DNA of 64,000 nucleotides from Streptomyces luteolifulvus (GCF_008806595.1 NZ_VZRB01000003.1:186001-250000); one strand, 5' to 3'; shown: positions 36,863-45,869, counted from the stretch's first letter. The notes: a model not told the origin generated them from the sequence alone. Translations and numbers: made by a program.

Positions 36863-37768
36863 ATGGATCTGGCCTTGTTGCGCACGTTCGTGACCGTGCA
36901 CCGGGCCGGTTCCTTCACCCGCGCCGCCGCACTGCTCGGACTGTCCCAGCCGGCCGTCACCTCGCAGATCCGGACCCTGGAGCGGCAGTTGGGCCGCCCC
37001 CTGTTCCTGCGGCAGGCCCGCGGAGTGACTCCGACGACCATCGGCGACGAACTTGCGCACAAGGCCGCGCCGCATCTGGACGCACTGGTGGAAATCGCCG
37101 AGACCGGGCTCGGCGACGACTCCTCGTTACGGACCCTGCATCTCGCCGGCCCTCCTGAGTTCACCGCCGAGCGGGCGCTGCCCGCACTCACGGAACTGAC
37201 CGGGGAGGACGGACAGGGCTTCGCTCTGCGCGCCTCGTTCGGAAACGCCGAGGAGGCCCTGGAGGGACTGGCCGCCGGACATCATGATCTGGCCATTGCC
37301 ACGGTCCGGCCGCGGGGTGCTCTGCTCACGGCGACTCCCCTCTGCGACGAGGAGCACGTCCTGGTCGCCGCCCCCCGCTGGGCCGATCAGATCGGCACCG
37401 GGGCACCCCGCCGCAAGGGGGCGCTCGCACTCGAGAACGTCCCCCTGGTCGAGGTGCACGAGTCGCTGCCGTTCGTCTCCCGCTACTGGGCCTCCGTGTT
37501 CGACTCCCGCCCGGCCGCCCCGGGCACCGTCATCGTGCCCGACCTGCGTGCCGTCCTCGCCTGCGCGGTCGCGGGCGCGGGTCTCGCGGTACTGCCCCGC
37601 TATTTGTGCGGGGCCGCTCTGAAGCGGGGTGAGCTTCTCGCTCTACATGATCCCGCGGTGCCGCCGCTGCGGACGTACTTCCTGGTGGCCCGCACCGGCA
37701 CGCTGGCGATGCCACACATCGCGCGGGCCCATGAGTGGCTGTTGCGCGCTGCCGTCGACTGGTGCTGA
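36863..37768 (+). CDS. LysR-family transcriptional regulator
   Basis: The 301-residue protein has the N-terminal winged HTH (MDLALLRTFVTVHRAGSFTR, AAALLGLSQPAVTSQIRTLE, then RPLFLRQARGVTPT) at residues 1-65 and an effector domain at about 90-295. Blocks HHDLAIATVRPRG and DLRAVLACAVAGAGLAVLPRY match LysR effector domains. The target is unknown; it is downstream of the cystathionine enzyme but separated by 229 bp with its own AT-rich regulatory patch. GGGAGGG 8-10 nt upstream supports the ATG. Confidence 0.9.
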   Translation: MDLALLRTFVTVHRAGSFTRAAALLGLSQPAVTSQIRTLERQLGRPLFLRQARGVTPTTIGDELAHKAAPHLDALVEIAETGLGDDSSLRTLHLAGPPEFTAERALPALTELTGEDGQGFALRASFGNAEEALEGLAAGHHDLAIATVRPRGALLTATPLCDEEHVLVAAPRWADQIGTGAPRRKGALALENVPLVEVHESLPFVSRYWASVFDSRPAAPGTVIVPDLRAVLACAVAGAGLAVLPRYLCGAALKRGELLALHDPAVPPLRTYFLVARTGTLAMPHIARAHEWLLRAAVDWC

Positions 37769-37844
37769 GACCGGTTCCGCGGGAGATCGAGAGGCCCGGC
37801 CACGCGGACATCACGCCATGAGACCGATCGATGACATTTCGCGA

Positions 37845-37860
37845 TGTTTCACGTGGAACG
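37845..37860. other. parS-like site (one core mismatch)
   Basis: TGTTTCACGTGGAACG has one mismatch in the 14-bp core. It lies 20 bp before the chosen Nudix gene start, in what would be its promoter. The same variant half (GTGGAAC) recurs at 47487-47500. Confidence 0.55.
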
Positions 37861-37880
37861 AGCCGGGCCACATTTCTCCC

Positions 37881-38363
37881 ATGACCGTCCGACCCGTGGT
37901 CAAGCGCACCGCCCGAGCCGTTCTTCTGGACGGCGACGACCTGATCCTGATCAAGCGCACCAAACCCGGTGTGGATCCCTACTGGCTCACCCCCGGCGGT
38001 GGGGTCGAGCCGGACGACACGACCGTTGTGCATGCCCTGCATCGCGAGGTGTACGAGGAGCTCGGCGCCAAGATCACCGATGTGGTGCCGTGCTTCGTGG
38101 ACACCGTCGAGCACATCGGCGAGGACGGGGGCGCGACCGGTGTGAAGGTGCAGCACTTCTTCGTGTGCCGTCTCGAGTCCATGGACCCGTCCCTGCGTCA
38201 CGGTCCCGAGGTGGACGAGCCCACTGGTGAGTACGAGATCGTGCGGGTGCCGTTCACCCGGGTCGGGATCGCCTCCGTCCATCTCGTACCGCTGTCGCTG
38301 CGGCACTACCTCGACGGCAACATCGAGGGCGTCCGCGCCATGCACGCCCCTGACCTTGGCTGA
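37881..38363 (+). CDS. Nudix hydrolase
   Basis: The 160-residue cytoplasmic enzyme cleaves nucleoside-diphosphate-linked compounds. The Nudix box is GGGVEPDDTTVVHALHREV followed by YEELG; the catalytic REVYEELG is intact, while the first Glu of GX5E is replaced by Asp. WLTPGGGV precedes it. The start at 37881 is chosen because CACATT lies 6 nt upstream and the frame before it includes a parS-like sequence; an ATG at 37818 would add 21 residues. The substrate is unknown. Confidence 0.82.
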   Translation: MTVRPVVKRTARAVLLDGDDLILIKRTKPGVDPYWLTPGGGVEPDDTTVVHALHREVYEELGAKITDVVPCFVDTVEHIGEDGGATGVKVQHFFVCRLESMDPSLRHGPEVDEPTGEYEIVRVPFTRVGIASVHLVPLSLRHYLDGNIEGVRAMHAPDLG

Positions 38364-38377
38364 CACGCGCGCGGGAG

Positions 38378-39784
38378 TCAGTGGCCCACCGTGACGAGTT
38401 CCTCCACGGAGTCGTGGCGTATGCGTTCCGTGGGGATGCCGATGTCCCTCAGTGCGTCCACTCCGCTGCGGATCATTCCGGGCGGGCCCGAGAGATAGGC
38501 GTCGTACTCGTTCCACGGCCCGTACGCGCGTATGGCGTCGGGCAGCTGGAGACGCGCCTGCTGGTCGATCACGGCGCGGACCGAGAGCCAGGGGTGGGAC
38601 TGCTGGAGCCTGAGCATTGTGTCGATGTCGTACAGATCGTGGTCGGTACGGGCGCCGTAGAAGACCTCGACCGGACGCCGCTCGCCGTGCTCGGCGACGT
38701 CCTCCACGAGCGCCTTGATGGGGGCTATGCCGGTGCCGCCGCCGAGACAGAGCAGTCCGCTGTCCGTGGTGTGGTCGACGGTCATCGAACCGGCCGGCGG
38801 GCCGAGCCGGATGATGTCTCCGGGCCGGGCACGGTGCACCAGGGCATTGGAGACCCAGCCCGCCGGGACGGCCTTCACATGGAACGACAGCAGGCCGTCG
38901 GAGCGGGGCGCGGAGGCGAAGGAGTAGTGCCGCCAGATCCGCGGCCACCAGGGTGTCTCCACGCTCGCGTACTGCCCGGCGAGAAAGGGGTAGGGCTGGT
39001 CGGGCCGGACGGTGACGACCGCGACATCCCGGGTTCGTATGTCGTGCGCCACGATCTCCGCGTGCCACCAGGCGGGGGCCCGCAGTTCGTCGGCCGCCGC
39101 GGCATCGATCATCACCTGCGAGATCCTCGTGTACGCACGGACCCAGGCCGCCTCCGTCTCCGCGTTCCAGATGCCGCCCGCGTACCTGCTGAGGGCGCCG
39201 ATGAGGCACTCGCCGACGGCCGGGTAGTGCTCGGGCCGGGTTCCGTACTTGCGGTGGCCGCGGCCGAGGTTCTGCAGATAGGCGACGAGCACTTCGGTGT
39301 TGTCGATGTGCTCGGCCGCAGTGAGCAGGGCTTTCAGGAGCCGGTCCCGCTGGGTGTCCATCGCGGCGGGGAACAGCGAGCGCAGAGAGGGGTGGCGCAC
39401 GAAGAGCAGTGCATAGAAGTACGACGTGACCTTGTCGGCCACCGGGGCGACCTCGGCCATGGTGCCGCGGATGAGGACGGCGTCCGGAGAAGCACTCGCG
39501 GGCGGGTCGGCCGTCAGGGGTTCATCGGGGACGTGAGGGGGCGGCTGGGGCGGGGAGGGCCGCTGGACGGGCGCTCTCTCATCGGTCTGCGATGCGTCTG
39601 GTTCCGGCGGGGTCGGCCCGCCTGCCCTGGTTCTGTCCAGCGGGCGTGTGTCGGTCGGGCGGTTGGCCTCGGTCGTCTCCTGTTCGCTGTCCGGAGTCGT
39701 CGCCGGCTGGTTGCGCGGGGCGAACCAGCCGCCCCCGCCGCCGGACGTGCCGCTGTCGGCCGACCTGGTGGTCGGAGCGTCCAT
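38378..39784 (-). CDS. globin fused to FAD/NAD(P) oxidoreductase (flavohaemoglobin-like)
   Basis: The 468-residue protein opens with ~70 residues that are low complexity (Pro/Thr/Ser) and likely disordered. A globin domain follows (about 75-200), with SYFYALLF bearing the distal Tyr and GRGHRKYG holding the proximal His. The reductase part (about 205-468) has FAD motif RHYSFAS, NAD-binding GGGTGIAPIKALVE and SGPPGM. Such proteins detoxify nitric oxide to nitrate. The N-terminal extension is unusual for flavohaemoglobins. An ATG 7 codons upstream is possible; GAGG before 39784 favours this start. Confidence 0.87.
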   Translation of the reverse strand: MDAPTTRSADSGTSGGGGGWFAPRNQPATTPDSEQETTEANRPTDTRPLDRTRAGGPTPPEPDASQTDERAPVQRPSPPQPPPHVPDEPLTADPPASASPDAVLIRGTMAEVAPVADKVTSYFYALLFVRHPSLRSLFPAAMDTQRDRLLKALLTAAEHIDNTEVLVAYLQNLGRGHRKYGTRPEHYPAVGECLIGALSRYAGGIWNAETEAAWVRAYTRISQVMIDAAAADELRAPAWWHAEIVAHDIRTRDVAVVTVRPDQPYPFLAGQYASVETPWWPRIWRHYSFASAPRSDGLLSFHVKAVPAGWVSNALVHRARPGDIIRLGPPAGSMTVDHTTDSGLLCLGGGTGIAPIKALVEDVAEHGERRPVEVFYGARTDHDLYDIDTMLRLQQSHPWLSVRAVIDQQARLQLPDAIRAYGPWNEYDAYLSGPPGMIRSGVDALRDIGIPTERIRHDSVEELVTVGH

Positions 39785-40189
39785 GGTGTGCCTCGCCTCG
39801 AACATCTTTCGGTCGGTCTGCGCACTTCCTCGGTCGGAAGTTGCCTGCTTTCCCCCGCAGACGGCTTGGTTTCCCGTTCGGTGCCGTGGCCAATGCGGCC
39901 ACATTCAACCCGGATTTCCACCCCGTACGGACAAGTAAGGCGAGAGTGTGACATTGGCCGCAGTACTCTCACCGCAGCATCCCACTGGTCGTGGGCGCCC
40001 TGCCGTGTAACCGGAAATGCGGGTCCTCGATCTCCCCGTCCCGTTAGGCTGCATTGCCTGGCGCTCGGCCGCACGGGACGCGTCCCGCCCCGAAGCGAAC
40101 CGGAGTCGACCCTACCGGTCACCGCTCCGCACACAAGTCCCCCTCCTCCGCCCCGATTGAGGAGACGCGCCAATCAGCAATTCCCTCAA
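39785..40189. other. 405-bp intergenic region
   Basis: It lies upstream of the globin-reductase and downstream of the HAD-IB gene. It contains a dyad GAGAGT/ACTCTC around 39942-39970 and a TAGGCT (40048-40053) on the plus strand that could be an orphan -10 box. A 7-bp hairpin ATTGAGG/CCTCAAT (40156-40190) with a 21-nt loop abuts the HAD-IB stop and may be a weak terminator. No reading frame or RNA gene is convincing. Confidence 0.35.
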
Positions 40190-40822
40190 TTACCGGGCGC
40201 GCCGCACCAATTCATAGGCTTCCCACAGATCCCTGCCCACATAGCTGTGCGTGGAGATTTCGGACAGGTGACGGTCCGCATTGACGGCGACAGAGATCGG
40301 CACTGCGCCGAACAGGTCCTTGTCCGACCCCGAGTCGCCATAGGCGATGCAGTTGGCCCGTTGCACCCCGAACTCCGCGCAGAGCCGGTCGGCGATGAGG
40401 ACCTTGGCCGCCGCGTTGAGAACACCGGCCGGATCCACCGGCTCGCTGAAGGGAACAGCGGGAAAACGGGAGCCGTACGCCGCGTGTGCACCCCAGCCGG
40501 TCAGCCGTTCCACGAAAAAGGACGGAGAGAGCGACACGACGGCGCAATAGTCGCCGTCTCCCCTGATCTCCGCCCAGACGTCACGGATACGAGCCAGCCA
40601 CGGCGCACCTTCGAATGCGGCTTCCACATGCGCCTCGGTGAGATCGGTCCAGAGCTCACGCGCTCGTTTCGCGTACTCGGGCGGTCCTATCAGCCCCGTC
40701 GACACCGCCTGGTCGAGCGCCACCGCCTCGGCTTCCAGCCCGAGCTGTCGTGAGATTTCCACGGGCGCGGTCGTTCCGTGCAGCAATGTGCCGTCGAGGT
40801 CGAAGAGATGAAGTCTCGCCAT
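40190..40822 (-). CDS. HAD-IB family phosphatase
   Basis: The 210-residue soluble enzyme resembles phosphoserine phosphatase. Motif I LFDLDGTLL is at residues 5-13, motif II VVSLSPSFFVE near 100, and motif IV YGDSGSDKDLFG near 165. The substrate is unknown. The ATG start is fixed by TAGCCT exactly 7 nt upstream on the minus strand (leaderless). It is divergent from the GNAT gene across a 195-bp region that holds a perfect parS site. Confidence 0.87.
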   Translation of the reverse strand: MARLHLFDLDGTLLHGTTAPVEISRQLGLEAEAVALDQAVSTGLIGPPEYAKRARELWTDLTEAHVEAAFEGAPWLARIRDVWAEIRGDGDYCAVVSLSPSFFVERLTGWGAHAAYGSRFPAVPFSEPVDPAGVLNAAAKVLIADRLCAEFGVQRANCIAYGDSGSDKDLFGAVPISVAVNADRHLSEISTHSYVGRDLWEAYELVRRAR

Positions 40823-40829
40823 GCGTGCG

Positions 40830-40835
40830 AGGCTA
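40830..40835 (-). promoter_or_regulatory. -10 box of leaderless HAD-IB promoter
   Basis: TAGCCT on the minus strand, followed by 7 nt and the ATG; identical in sequence and spacing to the serS promoter. Confidence 0.6.
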
Positions 40836-40890
40836 GTGGGACGTGCTGTCGTCTCCCGCATGAGATCGCCGGACTCCCATCGGTTGCCGA

Positions 40891-40906
40891 TGTTTCACGT
40901 GAAACA
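40891..40906. other. parS site (perfect 16-bp consensus)
   Basis: TGTTTCACGTGAAACA matches the full ParB-binding consensus and is extended by GA/CC flanks without further pairing. It lies between two divergent promoters. Confidence 0.92.
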
Positions 40907-41017
40907 CCCAAGGGCTTGTCCGTAGGCTGTGCGGTGGCCACGACATTGGCCAAAAGCTCATACGTCCCTCGGGAAAGAGGTGGACGTCGAGGGTGCCCGT
41001 CAGACAGCCTGACCCGC

Positions 41018-41884
41018 GTGCCGACTGCCTCCCTCGCCGCTCTGCCCATCCGCCGTCTGACGCTTCGCGATCTCACCGCCTGCGCCGACTTGTCCGAGGA
41101 CCGGGGGTGGCCACGCGAGGAGCACAAGTGGGGCCTCCTCCTCGCGGCAGGGAAGGGCTACGGCATGGACGACCCCGACGGCGGCCTTGTCAGCGCCAGC
41201 GTCGTCACCGAGTACGGGCCGCGGGAGCGGCCTGATTTCGGGGCCGTCGGGATGGTGCTGGTGGCCGATCGGCATGCCCGCAAGGGCGTCGGGCGACGGC
41301 TGATGCGTCACATCGTCGTGGCGATGGGCCCTACGCCCCTGACCCTGCACGCAACGCCCTACGGGCGCCCGCTCTATGAGGAACTCGGCTTCAAGGTCAC
41401 CGGACGGGCCGAGATGCTGCTCGGCCGCTTCACGCCCGGCCGGCCGGCACCCACGGTCACCACGCGTGCGGCCACCGCGGACGACCTCACCACGATCCTC
41501 CGGCTCGACGTGGAGGTCTTCGGCTCCGACCGCACGCACATCATCACCCGCCTGCCCGCCTTCGCCGACCAGTTGCGTGTCGCCGAGGACAACGGCCGGA
41601 TCGTCGGATACGCGGCCGCCTGGCCCAACATGGACACCCATGTCGTGGGCCCGCTGATCGCCCGCGACACGGAGACGGCGAAGGCACTCCTCACATCTCT
41701 CGCCGCCCGGACCGACCGACCGCTGCGTACCGACATCGATGTGCGGCACGAGGAGCTGCTGGCCTGGGCGAAGGAGCGTGGCCTGCAGTCCGTCGCCTTC
41801 AACGCGGTCATGACGTACGGCTTCGCGGAGCTGCCCGGGGACTGGAGCCGGCGGTTCGCTCCGCTGACGGTGGCCGCGGGCTGA
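41018..41884 (+). CDS. tandem-domain GNAT acetyltransferase
   Basis: The 288-residue protein has two acetyltransferase-like halves. The N-terminal half has a complete acetyl-CoA loop (RHARKGVGRRLMRHI, about residues 86-100) and the LYEELGFKV strand. The C-terminal half (about 145-285) is less conserved and may be a substrate or dimer domain. The target amine is unknown. The GTG start is supported by CAGCCT exactly 7 nt before it. A long in-frame extension upstream crosses the parS site and is rejected. Confidence 0.85.
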   Translation: MPTASLAALPIRRLTLRDLTACADLSEDRGWPREEHKWGLLLAAGKGYGMDDPDGGLVSASVVTEYGPRERPDFGAVGMVLVADRHARKGVGRRLMRHIVVAMGPTPLTLHATPYGRPLYEELGFKVTGRAEMLLGRFTPGRPAPTVTTRAATADDLTTILRLDVEVFGSDRTHIITRLPAFADQLRVAEDNGRIVGYAAAWPNMDTHVVGPLIARDTETAKALLTSLAARTDRPLRTDIDVRHEELLAWAKERGLQSVAFNAVMTYGFAELPGDWSRRFAPLTVAAG

Positions 41885-41904
41885 GCGGCCCCACCCCGTA
41901 GAAC

Positions 41905-42174
41905 TCAACGGCGCCCGGCAGTGCGCCGCTCGGCGGGCACAGCCCCCGCGACCACCCTGCCGGGGGCGCTGCTGTCACGGCGTTCCAGGGCGGCCGACAG
42001 GAAGGCGAGGAGCAGGGCCGCCGCGGCCAGAGCGGCGCCGACCCAGTTGGGGGCCGTGTAGCCGAGGCCGCCGAGCCAGGCGGACAGGGCGTTGCCGAGG
42101 TTGAAGGCGCCGATATTCACGGCCGAGGCCAGCGTCGGTGCACCGTGCGCCTGGTCGAGCACACGCTTCTGGAG
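41905..42174 (-). pseudogene. C-terminal remnant of an MFS drug-efflux transporter
   Basis: The last ~89 codons encode a recognisable MFS end. RVLDQAHGAPTLASAVNIGA is followed by FNLGNALSAWLGG and a last membrane span (NWVGAALAAAALLLAFLSAAL), as in Cmx/CmrA-type chloramphenicol/arabinose exporters. Such proteins are ~400 residues with 12 spans. Upstream of about 42174 the frame loses similarity and runs antisense to a GNAT gene, with no start or remaining spans. The 5' three-quarters have been deleted. The surviving stop and tail look undamaged, suggesting a recent loss. Confidence 0.75.
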
Positions 42175-42242
42175 CGGCGGAACAGGGCGAAGCCCGCGGG
42201 TCAATGCACCTGGACGCAGCCGCGCGGTCGCGCCCGTCTGCG

Positions 42243-42248
42243 TAAGGT
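42243..42248 (+). promoter_or_regulatory. -10 box of leaderless GNAT promoter
   Basis: TAAGGT followed by 7 nt and the ATG at 42256. It lies right at the edge of the MFS deletion. Confidence 0.55.
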
Positions 42249-42255
42249 GCGCCCC

Positions 42256-42708
42256 ATGGGAGATCTTGAGATACGCCCCGCCACCAAGGACGACATCCCC
42301 GCGATCGTCGCCATGCTCGCCGACGACCCCCTGGGCGCACAGCGCGAGTCCCCCGACGACCTGAGTCCCTACCTGGCGGCGCTGGAGCGCCTCTCCTCCG
42401 ACCCGAACCAGCATCTGATGACCGCCGTTCGCGAAGGCCGCGTCGTCGGCACGCTCCAGCTCACGGTCATCCCCGGGCTGTCCCGGCGCGGTTCCACCCG
42501 GTCGATCATCGAAGGCGTGCGCATCCATGGCGACGAGCGAGGCAGCGGCCTGGGGACACGGCTCGTCGAGTGGGCGATCGAGGAGTCCCGCCGTCAGGGA
42601 TGCCAGTTGGTGCAGCTGACGTCCGACAACACCCGCACGGACGCCCACCGATTCTACGAACGGCTCGGGTTCACGGCCTCGCACGTGGGTTTCAAGCTCC
42701 CGCTATGA
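42256..42708 (+). CDS. GNAT-family N-acetyltransferase
   Basis: The 150-residue single-domain enzyme begins MGDLEIRPATKDDIPAIVAM, the usual GNAT opening. The acetyl-CoA loop is RGSGLGTRLVEWAIEE (about residue 95) and the C-terminal FYERLGFTASHVGFKL is complete. It is similar to small aminoalkylphosphonate/diamine acetyltransferase-like proteins; the substrate is unknown. It ends 4 bp before a 36-bp perfect palindrome holding a parS site. Confidence 0.88.
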   Translation: MGDLEIRPATKDDIPAIVAMLADDPLGAQRESPDDLSPYLAALERLSSDPNQHLMTAVREGRVVGTLQLTVIPGLSRRGSTRSIIEGVRIHGDERGSGLGTRLVEWAIEESRRQGCQLVQLTSDNTRTDAHRFYERLGFTASHVGFKLPL

Positions 42709-42712
42709 CACG

Positions 42713-42748
42713 GCTGAGCGTCCGTTTCACGTGAAACGGACGCTCAGC
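42713..42748. terminator. 36-bp perfect palindrome: parS embedded in a bidirectional terminator-like hairpin
   Basis: The perfect parS core (42724-42737) is the centre of an inverted repeat whose arms extend to 18 bp each (outer arm GCTGAGCGTCC). It begins 4 bp after the GNAT stop and ends 12 bp before the stop of the converging serine hydrolase gene. As RNA it would form a long GC-rich hairpin from either strand; as DNA it is a ParB site. Confidence 0.85.
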
Positions 42749-42760
42749 GTGCTGCGATGA

Positions 42761-44146
42761 CTACCCGATGCCGCGCCACCCCTCGGGATCCACTCCACCG
42801 GGGACAGAAGCGCCCTCGTCGTACGGCTGACGCGTGAAGACGAACGATCCGAGGTCCAGATGGTCCACGGACCCGTCAGGGCGCCGTACGGCCTTCAGGA
42901 GCTCTCCCGCGTAGTAGCCCTCCAGCCCGGTCCAGGTCCCGTCACCGTTCGCACGGAAACGCGAGCGGCGGCCGCCACCGGACAACGGCTCCAGCGACAC
43001 GAGTCCGTCGGCCGTCAGCCGCAGCCCGAAGCCGTATGTCCCCCAATACCACTGCCCCGCCAACTCCAGTACGGACGGGTCGACTTCTTGCATCGGACGC
43101 CACGGCTCAGGGATGCGCGGCTCGGCCTCGGCCACAATGCGTACGAGGTCCGCGCCCACGGTGGACAGCATCGGACCGGAGGTGCAGTTGGCCAGCACCA
43201 CCGCCGCGACATCGTCCGCCACGCTGATGGTGAGGTTCGCCAGGAAGCCGGGCAGCGAACCGGAGTGGCCCACGAGCAGCCGGCCGTCCCGCTGCTGGAT
43301 CTGCAGCCCGAGCCCATAGGCGGAGCCGTCCCCAACGTCCGCCGTCTCGGCCGGCGCCGCGGGCGTCCGCATCTCTCGGACCGTCTGCGCGCTGAGCACC
43401 CGGTCGTCTCCCTGCGTCAGGAAGACGGCGAACCGGGCCAGGTCACCGGTGGTCGACCACAGTTGTCCGGCCGAAGCCATGAGGCCGAGGTCCTCGGAGG
43501 GCTCCGACAGCATGACATCGGCCCAGGGGTGCACCGCCCAGCCGCCCGCATGGGGTGCTCGCGGACGCACGCTCGTACGGTCGAGGCCCAGGGGTTCGAG
43601 CACTTCGCGCCGCAGGACCTCACCCCACGAAGCCCCGCGCAGCTTCTCGACCAGCGCACCGAGCAGCGTGTAGCCGGGGTTCGAGTAGTGGAAGCGGCGG
43701 CCGACCGGATGCAGGAAAGGCTGCTCACCCAGTACATCGGCGAGCTCGGGACGCAGGGACCCCGAGGTCCGCTCCCACCATGGCGCCGGTGACTCGGCCG
43801 CCAGGCCGCTCGTGTGCGCGAGCAGTTCGGCGACGGTGGCCTCCCCCGCGCCGGTGCCCGGGACATGCTTCTCCAACGGATCACCGAGATCGAGCACGCC
43901 CTCATCCCGCAGCCGCAGCACAAGAACGGCCGTGAACGTCTTGGTGATCGAGCCGATCCGGTACTGCACGTTTTCGTCCGGCCCGTGCCCGTCCACCGAG
44001 GTCCGCGCGCCATGCCACACGGCACGGCCGTCCCGTACGACCGCGGCGACCAAGGACGGTGAGCGCCCTTCGGCCTGGGCCACGGCGATCCGGTGCAGCA
44101 GCGCCCGGCGGGTGCTGGGAAGCAGCTCTTCCTGGGGTGTCGTCAT
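42761..44146 (-). CDS. beta-lactamase/transpeptidase-like serine hydrolase
   Basis: The 461-residue protein is related to class C beta-lactamases, D-aminopeptidases and esterases (family S12). The catalytic SITK tetrad (SXXK) lies near residue 68, the YSN motif (YSNPGYTLLG, YXN) near 154, and a HSGSLPGF motif near 300 replaces KTG. A C-terminal beta-barrel-like domain (about 340-455) follows. No signal peptide is seen, so it is probably cytoplasmic. The substrate is unknown. Confidence 0.87.
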   Translation of the reverse strand: MTTPQEELLPSTRRALLHRIAVAQAEGRSPSLVAAVVRDGRAVWHGARTSVDGHGPDENVQYRIGSITKTFTAVLVLRLRDEGVLDLGDPLEKHVPGTGAGEATVAELLAHTSGLAAESPAPWWERTSGSLRPELADVLGEQPFLHPVGRRFHYSNPGYTLLGALVEKLRGASWGEVLRREVLEPLGLDRTSVRPRAPHAGGWAVHPWADVMLSEPSEDLGLMASAGQLWSTTGDLARFAVFLTQGDDRVLSAQTVREMRTPAAPAETADVGDGSAYGLGLQIQQRDGRLLVGHSGSLPGFLANLTISVADDVAAVVLANCTSGPMLSTVGADLVRIVAEAEPRIPEPWRPMQEVDPSVLELAGQWYWGTYGFGLRLTADGLVSLEPLSGGGRRSRFRANGDGTWTGLEGYYAGELLKAVRRPDGSVDHLDLGSFVFTRQPYDEGASVPGGVDPEGWRGIG

Positions 44147-44206
44147 GTACCCAGTCCACCCCGTGCAGCACGCGGGCGTCGAATTGATTTGCCCCAGGGC
44201 CGCGGC

Positions 44207-45685
44207 TCAGGTCTGCGCCATGTCCACGAAGCGCGAGTAGTGGCCCTGGAAGGCGACCGTGATCGTGGCCGTCGGGCCGTTTCGGTGCTTGGCCACGATC
44301 AGATCTGCCTCGCCTGCGCGCGGCGACTCCTTCTCGTAGGCATCCTCACGGTGCAGCAGGATGACCATGTCGGCGTCCTGTTCGATGGAACCGGACTCAC
44401 GCAGGTCGGAGACCATCGGCTTCTTGTCCGTACGCTGCTCCGGACCACGGTTGAGCTGGGAGAGCGCGATGACCGGGACCTCCAGCTCCTTCGCCAGAAG
44501 CTTGAGGTTACGGGACATGTCCGAGACCTCCTGCTGGCGGTTCTCGGCACGCTTGGAGCCGCCGGACTGCATCAGCTGGAGATAGTCGATGACGACCAGC
44601 CTGATGTCGTTGCGCTGTTTGAGGCGGCGGCACTTGGCGCGGATCTCCATCATCGACAGGTTCGGGGAGTCGTCGATGAAGAGCGGGGCGGCCGAGACGT
44701 CCGGCATACGGCGGGCCAGGCGGGTCCAGTCCTCGTCGGTCATCGTGCCGGACCGCATGTGGTGCAGGGCGACCCGGGCCTCGGCGGACAGCAGGCGCAT
44801 CGCGATCTCGTTGCGGCCCATTTCGAGGGAGAAGATGACGCTGGGCAGGTTGTTCTTGATGGACGCCGCCCGGGCGAAGTCCAGTGCCAGCGTCGACTTG
44901 CCCATTGCGGGACGCGCGGCGATGACGATCATCTGCCCCGGGTGCAGGCCGTTGGTGAGCGAGTCGAAGTCGGTGAAACCCGTGGGCACACCGGTCATCT
45001 CCCCGCTGCGGGAGCCGATCGCCTCGATCTCGTCGAGCGCGCCCTCCATGATGTCGCCGAGGGGCAGATAGTCCTCGCTGGTGCGCTGCTCGGTGACCGC
45101 GTAGATCTCGGCCTGGGCCCTGTTGACGATCTCATCGACGTCGTCGTCCGCCGCGTAGCCCATCTGAGTGATGCGGGTGCCGGCCTCGACCAGGCGGCGC
45201 AGGACCGCACGCTCGTGGACGATCTCCGCGTAGTACTCGGCGTTCGCCGCCGTGGGCACCGTCTGCACAAGGGTGTGCAGATACGACGCACCGCCGACCT
45301 TGTTGATCTCGCCGCGCTTGGTCAGCTCGGCGGCGATCGTGATGGGGTCGGCGGGCTCACCCTTGGCGTAGACGTCGAGGATCGCCTGGTAGATCGTCTC
45401 GTGGGCAGGCTTGTAGAAGTCGTGGCCCTTGAGGACCTCGACGACATCGGCGATGGCGTCCTTGGACAGGAGCATGCCGCCGAGCACGGACTGCTCGGCA
45501 TCGAGGTCCTGCGGGGGCACGCGCTCGAAGGAAGAACCGCCGCCGTCCCAGGAGCCGTTCTCCCGGCCGCGCTCGTGCTGTTCGTCACGGCCTCGGCCGC
45601 CGTCGCTGCGTCGACGGGAGGCGGGCAGACGATCACTGGGACCGCTGTCGGCCCAGGGATCGTCCAAGGGCTCGGAAATGCTCAC
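44207..45685 (-). CDS. dnaB: replicative DNA helicase
   Basis: The 492-residue hexameric helicase unwinds DNA at the replication fork. A ~50-residue low-complexity N-terminal extension (Arg/Gly/Asp-rich) precedes the DnaB N-domain (PPQDLDAEQSVLGGMLLSK). The RecA-like core has Walker A ARPAMGKST near residue 255 and the Walker B strand RLVVIDYLQLM near 365. No intein is present, unlike some actinobacterial dnaB genes. The GTG start has GGAGG upstream. It is divergent from the MATE gene across a DnaA-box region, and separate from the rpsF-ssb-rpsR-rplI operon nearby. Confidence 0.96.
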   Translation of the reverse strand: MSISEPLDDPWADSGPSDRLPASRRRSDGGRGRDEQHERGRENGSWDGGGSSFERVPPQDLDAEQSVLGGMLLSKDAIADVVEVLKGHDFYKPAHETIYQAILDVYAKGEPADPITIAAELTKRGEINKVGGASYLHTLVQTVPTAANAEYYAEIVHERAVLRRLVEAGTRITQMGYAADDDVDEIVNRAQAEIYAVTEQRTSEDYLPLGDIMEGALDEIEAIGSRSGEMTGVPTGFTDFDSLTNGLHPGQMIVIAARPAMGKSTLALDFARAASIKNNLPSVIFSLEMGRNEIAMRLLSAEARVALHHMRSGTMTDEDWTRLARRMPDVSAAPLFIDDSPNLSMMEIRAKCRRLKQRNDIRLVVIDYLQLMQSGGSKRAENRQQEVSDMSRNLKLLAKELEVPVIALSQLNRGPEQRTDKKPMVSDLRESGSIEQDADMVILLHREDAYEKESPRAGEADLIVAKHRNGPTATITVAFQGHYSRFVDMAQT

Positions 45686-45869
45686 CGAGCCACCTCCTCC
45701 CGTCCGACCTGGCGGACCTCGCCGTGCCCCTCTTTTCTACGGCACGCCACTGACAAATGAGAGGCCCAACTCCGGTTCTGGCACGTCTGTTTTGTGACGT
45801 TTTCCAAGCCGGTCGGACAGAGCGGGCGGTGCACCACGGTAGGCCCCCGGGCACCGTCAGCCAATCTGG

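Noticed and set aside
38381..40753. 790-codon plus-strand frame opposite the globin-reductase and HAD-IB genes
   Set aside because: It spans two confident minus-strand genes and their intergenic region, with no domain or ribosome-binding site. It is a GC-bias artefact.
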